In this document: one piece after another, positions 28,727 to 41,403 of the stretch | Layout of the letters: every line of letters begins with the position of its first letter | How positions within the stretch are numbered: the first letter of the stretch is position 1 | Assembly: GCA_963402885.1 (NCBI GenBank) | Contig: OY727094.1 | Span: 20,524,501-20,588,500 of the forward strand | Direction of reading: 5' to 3' | DNA length: 64,000 bases | Source: Antedon bifida | Taxonomy: Eukaryota > Echinodermata > Crinoidea > Comatulida > Antedonidae | The notes under the pieces: generated by a model | Databases searched by the model: none | Told to the model about the DNA's origin: nothing | What the model saw: the letters and a program-made list of their open reading frames with translations, nothing else | Translations under genes and position numbers: made by a program

Positions 28727-29822
28727 GATAACAAGTTTTTTCGAAAATCACAAAATGGTCTAAAACGTCTCCAAATGCGATTTGAAGCTCTTCTAAGCAC
28801 TTTTTGGTGTTTTTGTGTGAAAAATTTTTGTCGAAATGCTTAAATTGGTCTAAAACGTTTTTAAATACGATATTAAGCTATTTTGTGCCCTTTGATGTTT
28901 TTGTGTGAAAAGTTTCATCGAAATGCTCAAAATGGTCTAAAACGGTTTCTAATGTGATTTTAAGCACTTTGATGTTTTTGTGTAACCAACTTTTTTTGAA
29001 AATCACAAAATGGTCTAAAACGTCTCCAAATGCGATTTGAAGCTATTCTAAGCACTTTGGTGTTTTTATGTTAACAAGTTTTTTCGAAAATCACAAAATG
29101 GTCTAAAACGTCTCCAAATGCGATTTGAAGCTATTCTAAGCACTTTGGTGTTTTTATGTTAACATGTTTTTTCGAAAATCACAAAATGGTCTAAAATGTC
29201 TCCAAATGCGATTTGAAGCTATTCTAAGCACTTTGGTGTTTTTATGTTAACAAGTTTTTTCGAAAATCACAAAATGGTCTAAAACGTTTTTAAATACGAT
29301 ATTAAGCTATTTTGTGCTCTTTGATGTTTTTGTGTAAAAAATTTTTGTCGAAATGCTCAAAATGGTCTAAAACGTTTTTAAATACGATATTAAGCTATTT
29401 TGTGTCCTTTTATGTTTTTGTGTGAAAAGTTTAATCGAAATGCTCAAAATGGTCTAAAACGGTTTCTAATGTGAATTTAAGCACTTTGATGTTTTTGTGT
29501 AACCAAGTTTTTTTGAAATTCACAAAATGGTCTAAAACGTCTCCAAATGCGATTTGAAGCTATTCTGTACACTTTGATATTTTTATGTTAAAAAGTTTTT
29601 TCGAAATTCACAAAATGGTCTAAAACGTCTCCAAATGCGATTTGAAGCTATTCTAAGCACTTTGGTGTTTTTATGTTAACAAGTTTTTTCGGAAATCACA
29701 AAATGGTCTAAAACGTCTCCAAATGCGATTTGAAGCTATTCTGTACACTTTGATGTTTTTATGTTAACAAGTTTTTTCGAAAATCACAAAATGGTCTAAA
29801 ACGTCTCCAAATGCGATTTGAA

Positions 29823-29889
29823 GACAACAATTTTTCACTCTAAACATCAAAGTGTACAGAATAGCTTCAAAGCGATTTGAAGCTATTCT
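29823..29889. repeat. Micro-inverted satellite fragment with hairpin, copy 1
   Basis: About 49 bp (29823-29871) read as the reverse complement of the satellite segment running from TTTGAAGCTATTCTGTACAC through TTTAGAGTG. The sequence returns to forward orientation at GCGATTTGAAGC. The boundary makes a perfect hairpin at 29858-29889: arms AGAATAGCTTCAAA and TTTGAAGCTATTCT around GCGA. Confidence 0.9.
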
Positions 29890-30819
29890 AAGCACTTTGG
29901 TGTTTTTATGTTAACAAGTTTTTTCGAAAATCACAAAATGGTCTAAAACGTCTCCAAATGCGATTTGAAGCTCTTCTAAGCACTTTGGTGTTTTTATGTT
30001 AACAAGTTTTTTCGAAAATCACAAAATGGTCTAAAATGTCTCCAAATGCGATTTGAAGCTATTCTGTACACTTTGATGTTTAGAGTGAAAAATTTTTGTC
30101 GAAATGCTCAAAATGGTCTAAAACGTTTTTAAATACGACATTAAGCTATTTTGTGCTCTTTGATGTTTTTGTGTGAAAAATTTTTGTCGAAATGCTTAAA
30201 TTGGTCTAAAACGTTTTTAAATACGATATTAAGCTATTTTGTGCCCTTTGATGTTTTTGTGTGAAAAGTTTTATCGAAATGCTCAAAATGGTCTAAAACG
30301 GTTTCTAATGTGATTTTAAGCACTTTGATGTTTTTGTGTAACCAACTTTTTTTGAAAATCACAAAATGGTCTAAAACGTCTCCAAATGCGATTTGAAGCT
30401 ATTCTAAGCACTTTGGTGTTTTTATGTTAACAAGTTTTTTCGAAAATCACAAAATGGTCTAAAACGTCTCCAAATGCGATTTGAAGCTATTCTAAGCACT
30501 TTGGTGTTTTTATGTTAACATGTTTTTTCGAAAATCACAAAATGGTCTAAAACGTCTCCAAATGCGATTTGAAGCTATTCTAAGCACTTTGGTGTTTTTA
30601 TGTTAACAAGTTTTTTCGGAAATCACAAAATGGTCTAAAACGTTTTTAAATACGATATTAAGCTATTTTGTGTCCTTTTATGTTTTTGTGTGAAAAGTTT
30701 AATCGAAATGCTCAAAATGGTCTAAAACGGTTTCTAATGTGAATTTAAGCACTTTGATGTTTTTGTGTAACCAAGTTTTTTTGAAATTCACAAAATGGTC
30801 TAAAACGTCTCCAAATGCG

Positions 30820-33800
30820 ATTTGAAGCTATTCTGTACACTTTGATATTTTTATGTTAAAAAGCTTTTTCGAAATTCACAAAATGGTCTAAAACGTCTCC
30901 AAATGCGATTTGAAGCTATTCTAAGCACTTTGGTGTTTTTATGTTAACAAGGTTTTTCGAAAATCACAAAATGGTCTCAAATATCTAAAAATGCTATTTG
31001 AAGCTATTCTAAGCACTTTGGTGTTTTTATGTTAACAAGTTTTTTCGAAAATCACAAAATGGTCTAAAACGTCTCCAAATGCGATTTGAAGCTATTCTAA
31101 GCACTTTGGTGTTTTTATGTTAACAAGTTTTTTCGGAAATCACAAAATGGTCTAAAACGTCTCCAAATGCGATTTGAAGCTATTCTGTACACTTTGATGT
31201 TTTTATGTTAACAAGTTTTTTCGAAAATCACAAAATGGTCTAAAACGTCTCCAAATGCGATTTGAAGCTATTCTAAGCACTTTGGTGTTTTTCTGTTAAC
31301 AAGTTTTTTCGAAAATCACAAAATGGTCTAAAACGTCTCCAAATGCGATTTGAAGATCTTCTAAGCACTTTGGTGTTTTTATGTTAACAAGTTTTTTCGA
31401 AAATCACAAAATGGTCTAAAATGTCTCCAAATGCGATTTGAAGCTATTCTGTACACTTTGATGTTTAGAGTGAAAAATTTTTGTCGAAATGCTCAAAATG
31501 GTCTAAAACGTTTTTAAATACGATATTAAGCTATTTTGTGCTCTTTGGTGTTTTTGTGTGAAAATTTTTTGTCGAAATGCTTAAATTGGTCTAAAACGTT
31601 TTAAAATACGATATTAAGCTATTTTGTGCCCTTTGATGTTTTTGTGTGAAAAGTTTTATCGAAATGCTCAAAATGGTCTAAAACGGTTTCTAATTTGATT
31701 TTAAGCACTTTGATGTTTTTGTGTAACCAACTTTTTTCGAAAATCACAAAATGGTCTAAAACGTCTCCAAATGCGATTTGAAGCTATTCTAAGCACTTTG
31801 GTGTTTTTATGTTAACATGTTTTTTCGAAAATCACAAAATGGTCTAAAATGTCTCCAAATGCGATTTGAAGCTATTCTTAGCACTTTGGTGTTTTTATGT
31901 TAACAAGTTTTTTCGTGAATCATAAAATGGTCTAAAACGTCTCCAAATGCGTTTTGAAGCTATTCTAAGCACTTTGGTGTTTTTATGTTAACAAGTTATT
32001 TCGAAAATCACAAAATGGTCTAAAACGTATCCAAATGCGATTTGAAGCTATTCTAAGCACTTTGGTGTTTTTATGTTAACAAGTTTTTTTGAAAATCACA
32101 AAATGGTCCAAAACGTCTCCAAATGCGATTTGAAGCCATTCTAAGCACTTTGGTGTTTTTATGTTAACAAGTTATTTCGAAAATCACAAAATGGTCTAAA
32201 ATGTCTCCAAATGCGATTTGAAGCTATTCTAAGCACTTTGTTGTTTTTATGTTAACAAGTTTTTTCGAAAATCACAAAATGGTCTAAAACGTCTCCAAAT
32301 GCGATTTGAAGCTATTCTAAGCACTTTGGTGTTTTTATGTTAACAAGTTTTTTCGAAAATCACAAAATGGTCTAAAATGTCTCCAAATGCGATTTAAAGC
32401 TATTCTGTACACTTTGATGTTTTGTGTGAAAAATGTTTGTCGAAATGCTCAAAATGGTCTAAAACGTTTTTAAATACGATATTAAGCTATTTTGTGCTCT
32501 TTGATGTTTTTGTGTGAAAAATTTTTGTCGAAATGCTCAAAATGGTCTAAAACGTTTTTAAATACGATATTAAGCTATTTTGTACCCTTTGATGTTTTTG
32601 TGTGAAAAGTTTTATCGAAATGCTCAAAATGGTCTAAAACGGTTTCTAATGTGATTTTAAGCACTTTGATGTTTTTGTGTAACCAAGTTTCATCGAAATC
32701 CTCAAAATGGTCTAAAACGTCTCCAAATGCGATTTGAAGCTATTCTAAGCACTTTGGTGTTTTTATGTTAACAAGTTTTTTCGAAAATCACAAAATGCTC
32801 TAAAATGTCTCAAAATGCGATTTGAAGCTATTCTAAGCACTTTGGTGTTTTTATGTTAACAAGTTTTTTCGAAAATCACAAAATGGTCTAAAATGTCTCC
32901 AAATGCGATTTGAAGCTTTTCTAAGCACTTTGATGTTTTGTGTGAAAAATTTTTGTCGAAATGCTCGAAATGGTCTAAAACGTTTTTAAATACGATATTA
33001 AGCTATTTTGTGCTCTTTGATGTTTTTGTGTAAAAAATGTTTGTCGAAATGCTCAAAATGGTCTAAAACGTTTTTAAATACGATATTAAGCTATTTTGTG
33101 TCCTTTTATGTATTTGTGTGAAAAGTTTAATCGAAATGCTCAAAATGGTCTAAAACGGTTTCTAATGTGAATTTAAGCATTTTGATGTTTTTGTGTAACC
33201 AAGTTTTTTTGAAAATCACAAAATGGTCTAAAACGTCTCCAAATGCGATTTGAAGCTATTCTGTACACTTTGATGTTTTTATGTTAAAAAGTTTTTTCGA
33301 AAATCACAAAATGGTCTAAAACGTCTCCAAATGCGATTTGAAGCTATTCTTAGCACTTTGGTGTTTTTATGTTAACAAGTTTTTCGAAAATCACAAAATG
33401 GTCTAAAACGTCTCCAAATGCGATTTGAAGCTATTCTAAGCACTTTGATGTTTTTATGTTAACAAGTTTTTCGAAAATCACAAAATGGTCTAAAACGTCT
33501 CCAAATGCGATTTGAAGCTATTCTAAGCACTTTGGTGTTTTTATGTTAACAAGGTTTTTCGAAAATCATAAAATGGTCTAAAATGTCTAAAAATGCGATT
33601 TGAAGCTATTCTAAGCACTTTGGTGTTTTTATGTTAACTAGTTTTTTCAAAAATCACAAAATGGTCTAAAACGTCTCCAAATGCGATTTGAAGCTATTCT
33701 AAGCACTTTGGTGTTTTTGTGTTAACATATTTTTTCGAAAATCACAAAATGGTCTAAAATGTCTCCAAATGCGATTTGAAGCTATTCTAAGCACTTTGGT

Positions 33801-34119
33801 GTTTTTATGTTAACAAGTTTTTTCGAAAATCACAAAATGGTCTAAAATGTCTCCAAATGCGATTTGAAGCTATTCTGTACACTTTGGTGTTTTTATGTTA
33901 ACAAGTTTTTTCGAAAATCACAAAATGGTCTAAAACGTCTCCAAATGCGATTTGAAGCTATTCTAAGCACTTTGGTGTTTTTATGTTAACAAGGTTTTTC
34001 GAAAATCACAAAATGGTCTAAAATGACTAAAAATGCGATTTGAAGCTATTCTAAGCACTTTGGTGTTTTTATGTTAACAAGTTTTTTCAAAAATCACAAA
34101 ATGGTCTAAAACGTCTCCA
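30820..34119. repeat. 3.3-kb satellite block repeated at the window end
   Basis: This block is nearly identical to 60701-64000 at a constant offset of 29,881 bp (17,995 bp without the transposon). Markers include ATCTAAAAATGCT (30983 and 60864) and TTTCGTGAAT (31911 and 61792). Few differences are visible, for example TGTACCC at 32582 against TGTGCCC. This implies recent duplication or gene conversion. Confidence 0.85.
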
Positions 34120-37100
34120 AATGCGATTTGAAGCTATTCTAAGCACTTTGATGTTTTTATGTTAACAAGTTTTTTCGAAAATCACAAAATGGTCTAAAAC
34201 GTCTCCAAATGCGATTTGAAGCTATTCTATACACTTTGATGTTTTATGGTAACAAGTTTTTTCGAAAATCACAAAATGGTCTAAAACGTCTCCAAATGCG
34301 ATTTGAAGCTATTCTAAGCACTTTGGTGTTTTTATGTTAACAAGTTTTTTCGAAAATCACAAAATGGTCTAAAATGTCTCCAAATGCGATTTGAAGCTAT
34401 TCTGTACACTTTGATGTTTTGTGTGAAAAGTTTTGTCGAAATGCTCAAAATGGTCTAAAACGGGTTTTAATGTGATTTTAAGCACTTTGATGTTTTTGTG
34501 TAACCAAGTTTCATCGAAATCCTCAAAATGGTCTAAAACGTCTCCAAATGCGATTTGAAGCTATTCTAAGCACTTTGGTGTTTTTATGTTAACAAGTTTT
34601 TTCGAAAATCACAAAATGCTCTAAAATGTCTCCAAATGCGATTTGAAGCTATTCTAAGCACTTTGGTGTTTTTATGTTAACAAGTTTTTTCGAAAATCAC
34701 AAAATGGTCTAAAACGTCTCCAAATGCGATTTGAAGCTATTCTAAGCACTTTGGTGTTTTTATGTTAACAAGGTTTTTCGAAAATCACAAAATGGTCTAA
34801 AACGTTTACAAATGCGATTTGAAGCTATTCTAAGCACTTTGGTGTTTTTATGTTAACATGTTTTTTCGAAAATCACAAAATGGTCTAAAATGTCTCCAAA
34901 TGCGATTTGAAGCTATTCTAAGCACTTTGGTGTTTTTATGTTAACAAGTTTTTTCGAAAATCACAAAATGGTCTAAAACGTTTTTAAATACGATATTAAG
35001 CTATTTTGTGCTCTTTGATGTTTTTGTGTAAAAAATTTTTGTCGAAATGCTCAAAATGGTCTAAAACGTTTTTAAATACGATATTAAGCTATTTTGTGAC
35101 CTTTTATGTTTTTGTGTGAAAAGTTTAATCGAAATGCTCAAAATGGTCTAAAACGGTTTCTAATGTGAATTTAAGCACTTTGATGTTTTTGTGTAACCAA
35201 GTTTTTTTGAAAATCACAAAATGGTCTAAAACGTCTCCAAATGCGATTTGAAGCTATTCTGTACACTTTGATATTTTTATGTTAAAAAGTTTTTTCGAAA
35301 TTCACAAAATGGTCTAAAACGTCTCCAAATGCGATTTGAAGCTATTCTTAGCACTTTGGTGTATAAATGTTAACAAGTTTTTTGGAAAATCACAAAATGG
35401 TCTAAAACGTCTCCAAATGCGATTTGAAGCTATTCTTAGCACTTTGGTGTTTTTATGTTAACAAGTTTTTCGAAAATCACAAAATGGTCTAAAACGTCTC
35501 CAAATGCGATTTGAAGCTATTCTAAGCACTTTGGTGTTTTTATGTTAACAAGTTTTTTCGAAAATCACAAAATGGTCTAAAATGTCTCCAAATGCGATTT
35601 GAAGCTATTCTAAGCACTTTGGTGTTTTTTTGTTAACAAGTTTTTTTCGAAAATCACAAAAAGGTCTAAAACGTCTCCAAATGCGATTTAAAGCTATTCT
35701 AAGCACTTTGGTGTTTTTATGTTAACATATTTTTTCGAAAATCACAAAATGGTCTAAAATGTCTCCAAATGCGATTTGAAGCTATTCTGTACACTTTGAT
35801 GTTTTGTGTGAAAAATTTTTGTCGAAATGCTCAAAATGGTCTAAAACGTTTTTAAATACGATATTAAGCTATTTTGTGCCCTTTGATGTTTTTGTGTGAA
35901 AAGTTTTATCGAAATGCTCAAAATCGTCTAAAACGGTTTCTAATGTGATTTTAAGCATTTTGATATTTTTGTGTAACCAAGTTTTTTTGAAAATCACAAA
36001 ATGGTCTAAAACGTCTCCAAATGCGATTTGAAGCTATTCTAAGCACTTTGGTGTTTTTATGTTAACACATTTTTTCGAAAATCACAAAATGGTCTAAAAC
36101 GTCTCCAAATGCGATTTGAAGCTATTCTGTACACTTTGATGTTTTTATGTTAACAAGTTTTTTCAAAAATCACAAAATGGTCTAAAAAGTCTCCAAATGC
36201 GATTTGAAGCTATTCTGTACACTTTGATGTTTTGTGTGAAAATTTTTTGTCGAAATGCTCAAAATGGTCTAAAACGTTTTTAAATACGATATTAAGCTAT
36301 TTTGTGCTCTTTGATGTTTTTGTGTGAAAAATTTTTGTCGAAATGCTTAAATTGGTCTAAAACGTTTTTAAATACGATATTAAGCTATTTTGTGCCCTTT
36401 GATGTTTTTGTGTGAAAAGTTTTATCGAAATGCTCAAAATAGTCTAAAACGGTTTCTAATGTGATTTTAAGCACTTTGATGTTTTTGTGTAACCAAGTTT
36501 CATCGAAATCCTCAAAATGGTCTAAAACGTCTCCAAATGCGATTTGAAGCTATTCTAAGCACTTTGGTGTTTTTATGATAACAAGTTTTTTCGAAAATCA
36601 CAAAATGGTCTAAAACGTCTCCAAATGCGATTTGAAGCTCTTCTAAGCACTTTGGTGTTTTTATGTTAACAAGTTTTTTCGAAAATCACAAAATGGTCTA
36701 AAATGTCTCCAAATGCGATTTGAAGCTATTCTGTACACTTTGATGTTTAGAGTGAAAAATTTTTGTCGAAATGCTCAAAATGGTCTAAAACGTTTTTAAA
36801 TACGATATTAAGCTATTTTGTGCTCTTTGGTGTTTTTGTGTGAAAAATTTTTGTCGAAATGCTTAAATTGGTCTAAAACGTTTTTAAATACGATATTAAG
36901 CTATTTTGTGCCCTTTGATGTTTTTGTGTGAAAAGTTTCATCGAAATGCTCAAAATGGTCTAAAACGGTTTCTAATGTGATTTTAAGCACTTTGATGTTT
37001 TTGTGTAACCAACTTTTTTTAAAAATCACAAAATGGTCTAAAACGTCTCCAAATGCGATTTGAAGCTATTCTAAGCACTTTGGTGTTTTTATGTTAACAA

Positions 37101-38022
37101 GTTTTTTCGAAAATCACAAAATGGTCTAAAACGTCTCCAAATGCGATTTGAAGCTATTCTAAGCACTTTGGTGTTTTTATGTTAACATGTTTTTTCGAAA
37201 ATCACAAAATGGTCTAAAATGTCTCCAAATGCGATTTGAAGCTATTCTAAGCACTTTGGTGTTTTTATGTTAACAAGTTTTTTCGAAAATCACAAAATGG
37301 TCTAAAACGTTTTTAAATACGATATTAAGCTATTTTGTGCTCTTTGATGTTTTTGTGTAAAAAATTTTTGTCGAAATGCTCAAAATGGTCTAAAACGTTT
37401 TTAAATACGATATTAAGCTATTTTGTGTCCTTTTATGTTTTTGTGTGAAAAGTTTAATCGAAATGCTCAAAATGGTCTAAAACGGTTTCTAATGTGAATT
37501 TAAGCACTTTGATGTTTTTGTGTAACCAAGTTTTTTTGAAATTCACAAAATGGTCTAAAACGTCTCCAAATGCGATTTGAAGCTATTCTGTACACTTTGA
37601 TATTTTTATGTTAAAAAGTTTTTTCGAAATTCACAAAATGGTCTAAAACGTCTCCAAATGCGATTTGAAGCTATTCTTAGCACTTTGGTGTATAAATGTT
37701 AACAACTTTTTTGGAAAATCACAAAATGGTCTAAAACGTCTCCAAATGCGATTTGAAGCTATTCTAAGCACATTGATGTTTTTATGTTAACAAGTTTTTT
37801 CGAAAATCACAAAATGGTCTAAAACGTCTCCAAATGCGATTTGAAGCTATTCTAAGCACTTTGGTGTTTTTATGTTAACAAGTTTTTTCGGAAATCACAA
37901 AATGGTCTAAAACGTCTCCAAATGCGATTTGAAGCTATTCTGTACACTTTGATGTTTTTATGTTAACAAGTTTTTTCGAAAATCACAAAATGGTCTAAAA
38001 CGTCTCCAAATGCGATTTGAAG

Positions 38023-38088
38023 ACAAACATTTTTCACTCTAAACATCAAAGTGTACAGAATAGCTTCAAAGCGATTTGAAGCTATTCT
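38023..38088. repeat. Micro-inverted satellite fragment with hairpin, copy 2
   Basis: Same inversion and same breakpoints as the copy at 29823, 8,200 bp downstream, with a small difference (GACAAACATT against GACAACAATT). The 14-4-14 hairpin is at 38057-38088. A shared breakpoint means one inversion event, later copied with the surrounding satellite block. Confidence 0.9.
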
Positions 38089-39208
38089 AAGCACTTTGGT
38101 GTTTTTATGTTAACAAGTTTTTTCGAAAATCACAAAATGGTCTAAAACGTCTCCAAATGCGATTTGAAGCTCTTCTAAGCACTTTGGTGTTTTTATGTTA
38201 ACAAGTTTTTTCGAAAATCACAAAATGGTCTAAAATGTCTCCAAATGCGATTTGAAGCTATTCTGTACACTTTGATGTTTAGAGTGAAAAATTTTTGTCG
38301 AAATGCTCAAAATGGTCTAAAACGTTTTTAAATACGATATTAAGCTATTTTGTGCTCTTTGATGTTTTTGTGTGAAAAATTTTTGTCGAAATGCTTAAAT
38401 TGGTCTAAAACGTTTTTAAATACGATATTAAGCTATTTTGTGCCCTTTGATGTTTTTGTGTGAAAAGTTTTATCGAAATGCTCAAAATGGTCTAAAACGG
38501 TTTCTAATGTGATTTTAAGCACTTTGATGTTTTTGTGTAACCAACTTTTTTTGAAAATCACAAAATGGTCTAAAACGTCTCCAAATGCGATTTGAAGCTA
38601 TTCTAAGCACTTTGGTGTTTTTATGTTAACAAGTTTTTTCGAAAATCACAAAATGGTCTAAAACGTCTCCAAATGCGATTTGAAGCTATTCTAAGTACTT
38701 TGGTGTTTTTATGTTAACATGTTTTTTCGAAAATCACAAAATGGTCTAAAACGTCTCCAAATGCGATTTGAAGCTATTCTAAGCACTTTGGTGTTTTTAT
38801 GTTAACAAGTTTTTTCGAAAATCACAAAATGGTCTAAAACGTTTTTAAATACGATATTAAGCTATTTTGTGCTCTTTGATGTTTTTGTGTAAAAAATTTT
38901 TGTCGAAATGCTCAAAATGGTCTAAAACGTTTTTAAATACGATATTAAGCTATTTTGTGTCCTTTTATGTTTTTGTGTGAAAAGTTTAATCGAAATGCTC
39001 AAAATGGTCTAAAACGGTTTCTAATGTGAATTTAAGCACTTTGATGTTTTTGTGTAACCAAGTTTTTTTGAAATTCACAAAATGGTCTAAAACGTCTCCA
39101 AATGCGATTTGAAGCTATTCTAAGCACTTTGATGTTTTTATGTTAACAAGTTTTTTCGAAAATCACAAAATGGTCTAAAACGTTTCCAAATGCGATTTGA
39201 AGCTATTC

Positions 39209-39211
39209 TAA
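39209..39211. repeat. Target-site duplication TAA, left
   Basis: The satellite word ATTCTAAGCAC is split so that ATTCTAA precedes the element. The empty paralog at 9464-9466 has one TAA. Confidence 0.93.
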
Positions 39212-39251
39212 GGGGCCGTCCAAAAACTAATTTTCCGCGAGTTCCGCGATT
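39212..39251 (+). repeat. Left terminal inverted repeat (40 bp)
   Basis: Begins GGGGCCGTCCAAAAACTAAT and ends with a CGCGAGTTCCGCG motif. It is identical over 40 bp to the reverse complement of 51055-51094 and diverges at base 41. It is the presumed cleavage and binding end for the transposase. Confidence 0.97.
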
Positions 39252-39392
39252 TTACCTTCAAAGTTCATTGAACCTCATTTCCGCGGAACGTGCGATACAA
39301 AAATATTCATTCGGAATGCTCGCGGAACGCAATTGATGAATATTCATATAAACAATCAAAATGTTGCCGCCCACATATCGCGAGTTCCGCGG
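39233..39392. promoter_or_regulatory. Left subterminal CGCGAGTTCCGCG motif cluster
   Basis: Four copies of a GC-rich motif stand out in AT-rich DNA: 39233-39250 (TTCCGCGAGTTCCGCGAT, inside the terminal repeat), 39278-39290 (TTTCCGCGGAACG), 39319-39330 (CTCGCGGAACGC) and 39377-39392 (ATCGCGAGTTCCGCGG). The motif is built from TTCCGCGA half-sites in both orientations. Many DNA transposons use such subterminal repeats as transposase-binding sites. That role is inferred here, and the BEN protein is another candidate binder. Confidence 0.7.
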
Positions 39393-41403
39393 GAAGCTAA
39401 TACTAAATTAAATAGCACGTTTTAGGCCTAGCTAGGTTGGCCTACTACGACTGGTACTACTAGGCCTAGGCCTAGTCCTATTTAAACTACTCTGATAGAA
39501 TATATAGTGCGGCGTAATACCATAATAAAATACTAATTAAATGAATGGGCGTAATCCTACACACGTTTGTAGGCCTAAGCCTAGTTTCCTTCAACTTGTT
39601 TATACGTACCGCCGGTACGGTGCGACGCAATGTTGAAAATGTTATTTTAATAATAAACGCGTTTACAATGTACCAGGAACGCGTCGGCTAAACGGAAAAA
39701 CATTACATTCAGAACTAATGAATTATAATAATTATAATCTCGTATACAGTAGTATATTCCTCCTAGGCCTAGCTAGCCGATATGTCAGCTAGCCCAGTCT
39801 AGTTAGTAGTACCCACGTCATACAGTAGTATAATGATTATAATAGTACTGTACGGTAGTGTACTGTAGGCCTAGTATGAAATGTTTACACATTCAAAAAT
39901 ATCTATTATATAGATAGGCCCTATAATTATGTCGACTTTGCATTTTCTTTTTATATCGGCAGTAAGTGTAATAGTTAACAAGCAACTACATAAATAAATA
40001 TAAATGATTATCCCGCCGATACGTTATTATACAGGCCTACTGTATAAGAAAAGGCCTATAACTATATATACACCGATAACCAACGCTATCAATACCCATT
40101 TAACCGGCCAAAAACTAGTAAACGTTTTTGTACATCACGAGGTGTGAAGTCTGGTTAAATTCTGCGGCGTCATTAATCATCAATTTTAGGTAAGAGCCTG
40201 TAATTATTCGTTCTATTAGTGTTTTGTTACGTTCCATGTTCAATCAATTGTTATTGGTTTCTTAACACCTTATTATTATTATTATTAACAATGTTGAGTT
40301 GAGTTGCACACTTTAATTACGTTTAATTACATAACGTTCGAGATGTTACGACTAAGTTCAGTTGTTTTAATGAGATAATCAGTTGAGTTATTTTAATATG
40401 TTGAGGGTATTACGCTATTGTAATCCTAGCTGATGAGTGCAATATTGCACTCCTGCATAGACAATGCATGTTTGTTTTATGCAGGAGATCCTATCAATAG
40501 CCACCTCCCTAACATCAGGATCGAAACAGCCATCACAACATGATCATCGACATTCGACAATAGAACATCGTGTGGTTCGTGTCGCCATAATTGAAATCAG
40601 CAATTGTAGTTTATTGATATTTAAAGATTAACAAATAGACCTAGTTGTGTGTATTCTGAAATGCAAAATTTTAATAAAATACGGTAATAGTTGTGATGGC
40701 TGTCCTGGGATAATGTATACCCACTTTTTGTTGGTTTTTGCAATATTTTTTATCTCCACTATAAATACTGAATTTTGAGTTATTTGAATCAATTGACGCT
40801 ACATATTTTTGTATAGTACAATATAGGCTTACTATTGTATTACAAATCAGAAATGAACCCAATCTCGAGACTTTGATATGTAATTGTATACATTTATTAA
40901 ATATTATAAAACAAACATTTCATTTCATCAAGTTTAAATAACAATTATTATTTCATCAGGAAATTTTATTCGGAATCGGCGAACCATGAATTAGGAAATT
41001 ATTTATTTATAAAATTATGTTAAAACAAACATTTCATCATCAAGTATTTAATTAAAGATCCTTTATCTGCAATTTTTCGGTTTATGTCAAAGTCACGAAC
41101 TGCGTTCTATGTACAAAAAAACCCTATTATATGGGTCTATTGCAATATTTATTTTGGTCTTTAAATGGTTAAAAATGTAAAAAATAAGTCAATTTTAATC
41201 ATTACAGCGGACCGCTATAAAATAAAATTTCTCTTTTTATCATAAATAAACTTTAACGTACATTTAAAACAAGGATTGATCTGGTTTAATGTTTTAAAAG
41301 TAATATAATATGCATCACTTTCACAAAACGTAAACAATTGCAGATAAAGGGTATTAACAAGGCTTATTATTTTATCAGGAAATTATTTAAATCGGTAAAT
41401 TAT
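39252..41403. other. Left noncoding region of the transposon
   Basis: About 2.1 kb with no convincing gene. It holds the left subterminal motifs, many GGCCTA and TAGGCCTA words (39425-39480, 39765-39790), and a GTACCGCCGGTAC palindrome at 39606-39618. At 40437-40486 a GTGCAATATTGCAC palindrome adjoins a 9-bp stem (TCCTGCATA and TATGCAGGA). An inverted pair CAGCCATCACAAC lies at 40527 and 40690, and a 15-bp inverted pair at 41060-41074 and 41336-41350. Partial direct repeats of AAACAAACATTTCAT occur near 40910 and 41023. The region probably includes the 3' end of the BEN gene transcript. Confidence 0.6.

Larger units (their letters stand above)
1..39211. repeat. 88-bp satellite array, left part
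   Basis: Uninterrupted head-to-tail satellite. The basic unit is 88 bp and each unit opens with AAAATGGTCTAAAACG. Three classes recur. Class a has CGTCTCCAAATGCGATTTG and TATGTTAACAAG. Class b has CGTTTTTAAATACGATATT and TGTGTGAAA. Class c has CGGTTTCTAATGTGATTTT and lacks 10 bp (CTATTCTAAG), giving 78 bp. Classes often run b-b-c and then several a units. Dividing length by unit size gives about 445 units; I did not count them. There is no coding potential: 88 bp shifts the frame at each unit, so stops reach all frames. Two units make 176 bp, close to a nucleosome repeat, so a heterochromatic or centromeric role is possible but unproven. Confidence 0.97.

Noticed and set aside
1-39211. CRISPR-like array interpretation of the regular repeats
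   Set aside because: Units are contiguous with no unique spacers, and the setting is an animal genome with spliced genes.
40671-40862. Minus-strand 63-codon frame
   Set aside because: Short, no motif, in the likely 3' region beyond the BEN gene.
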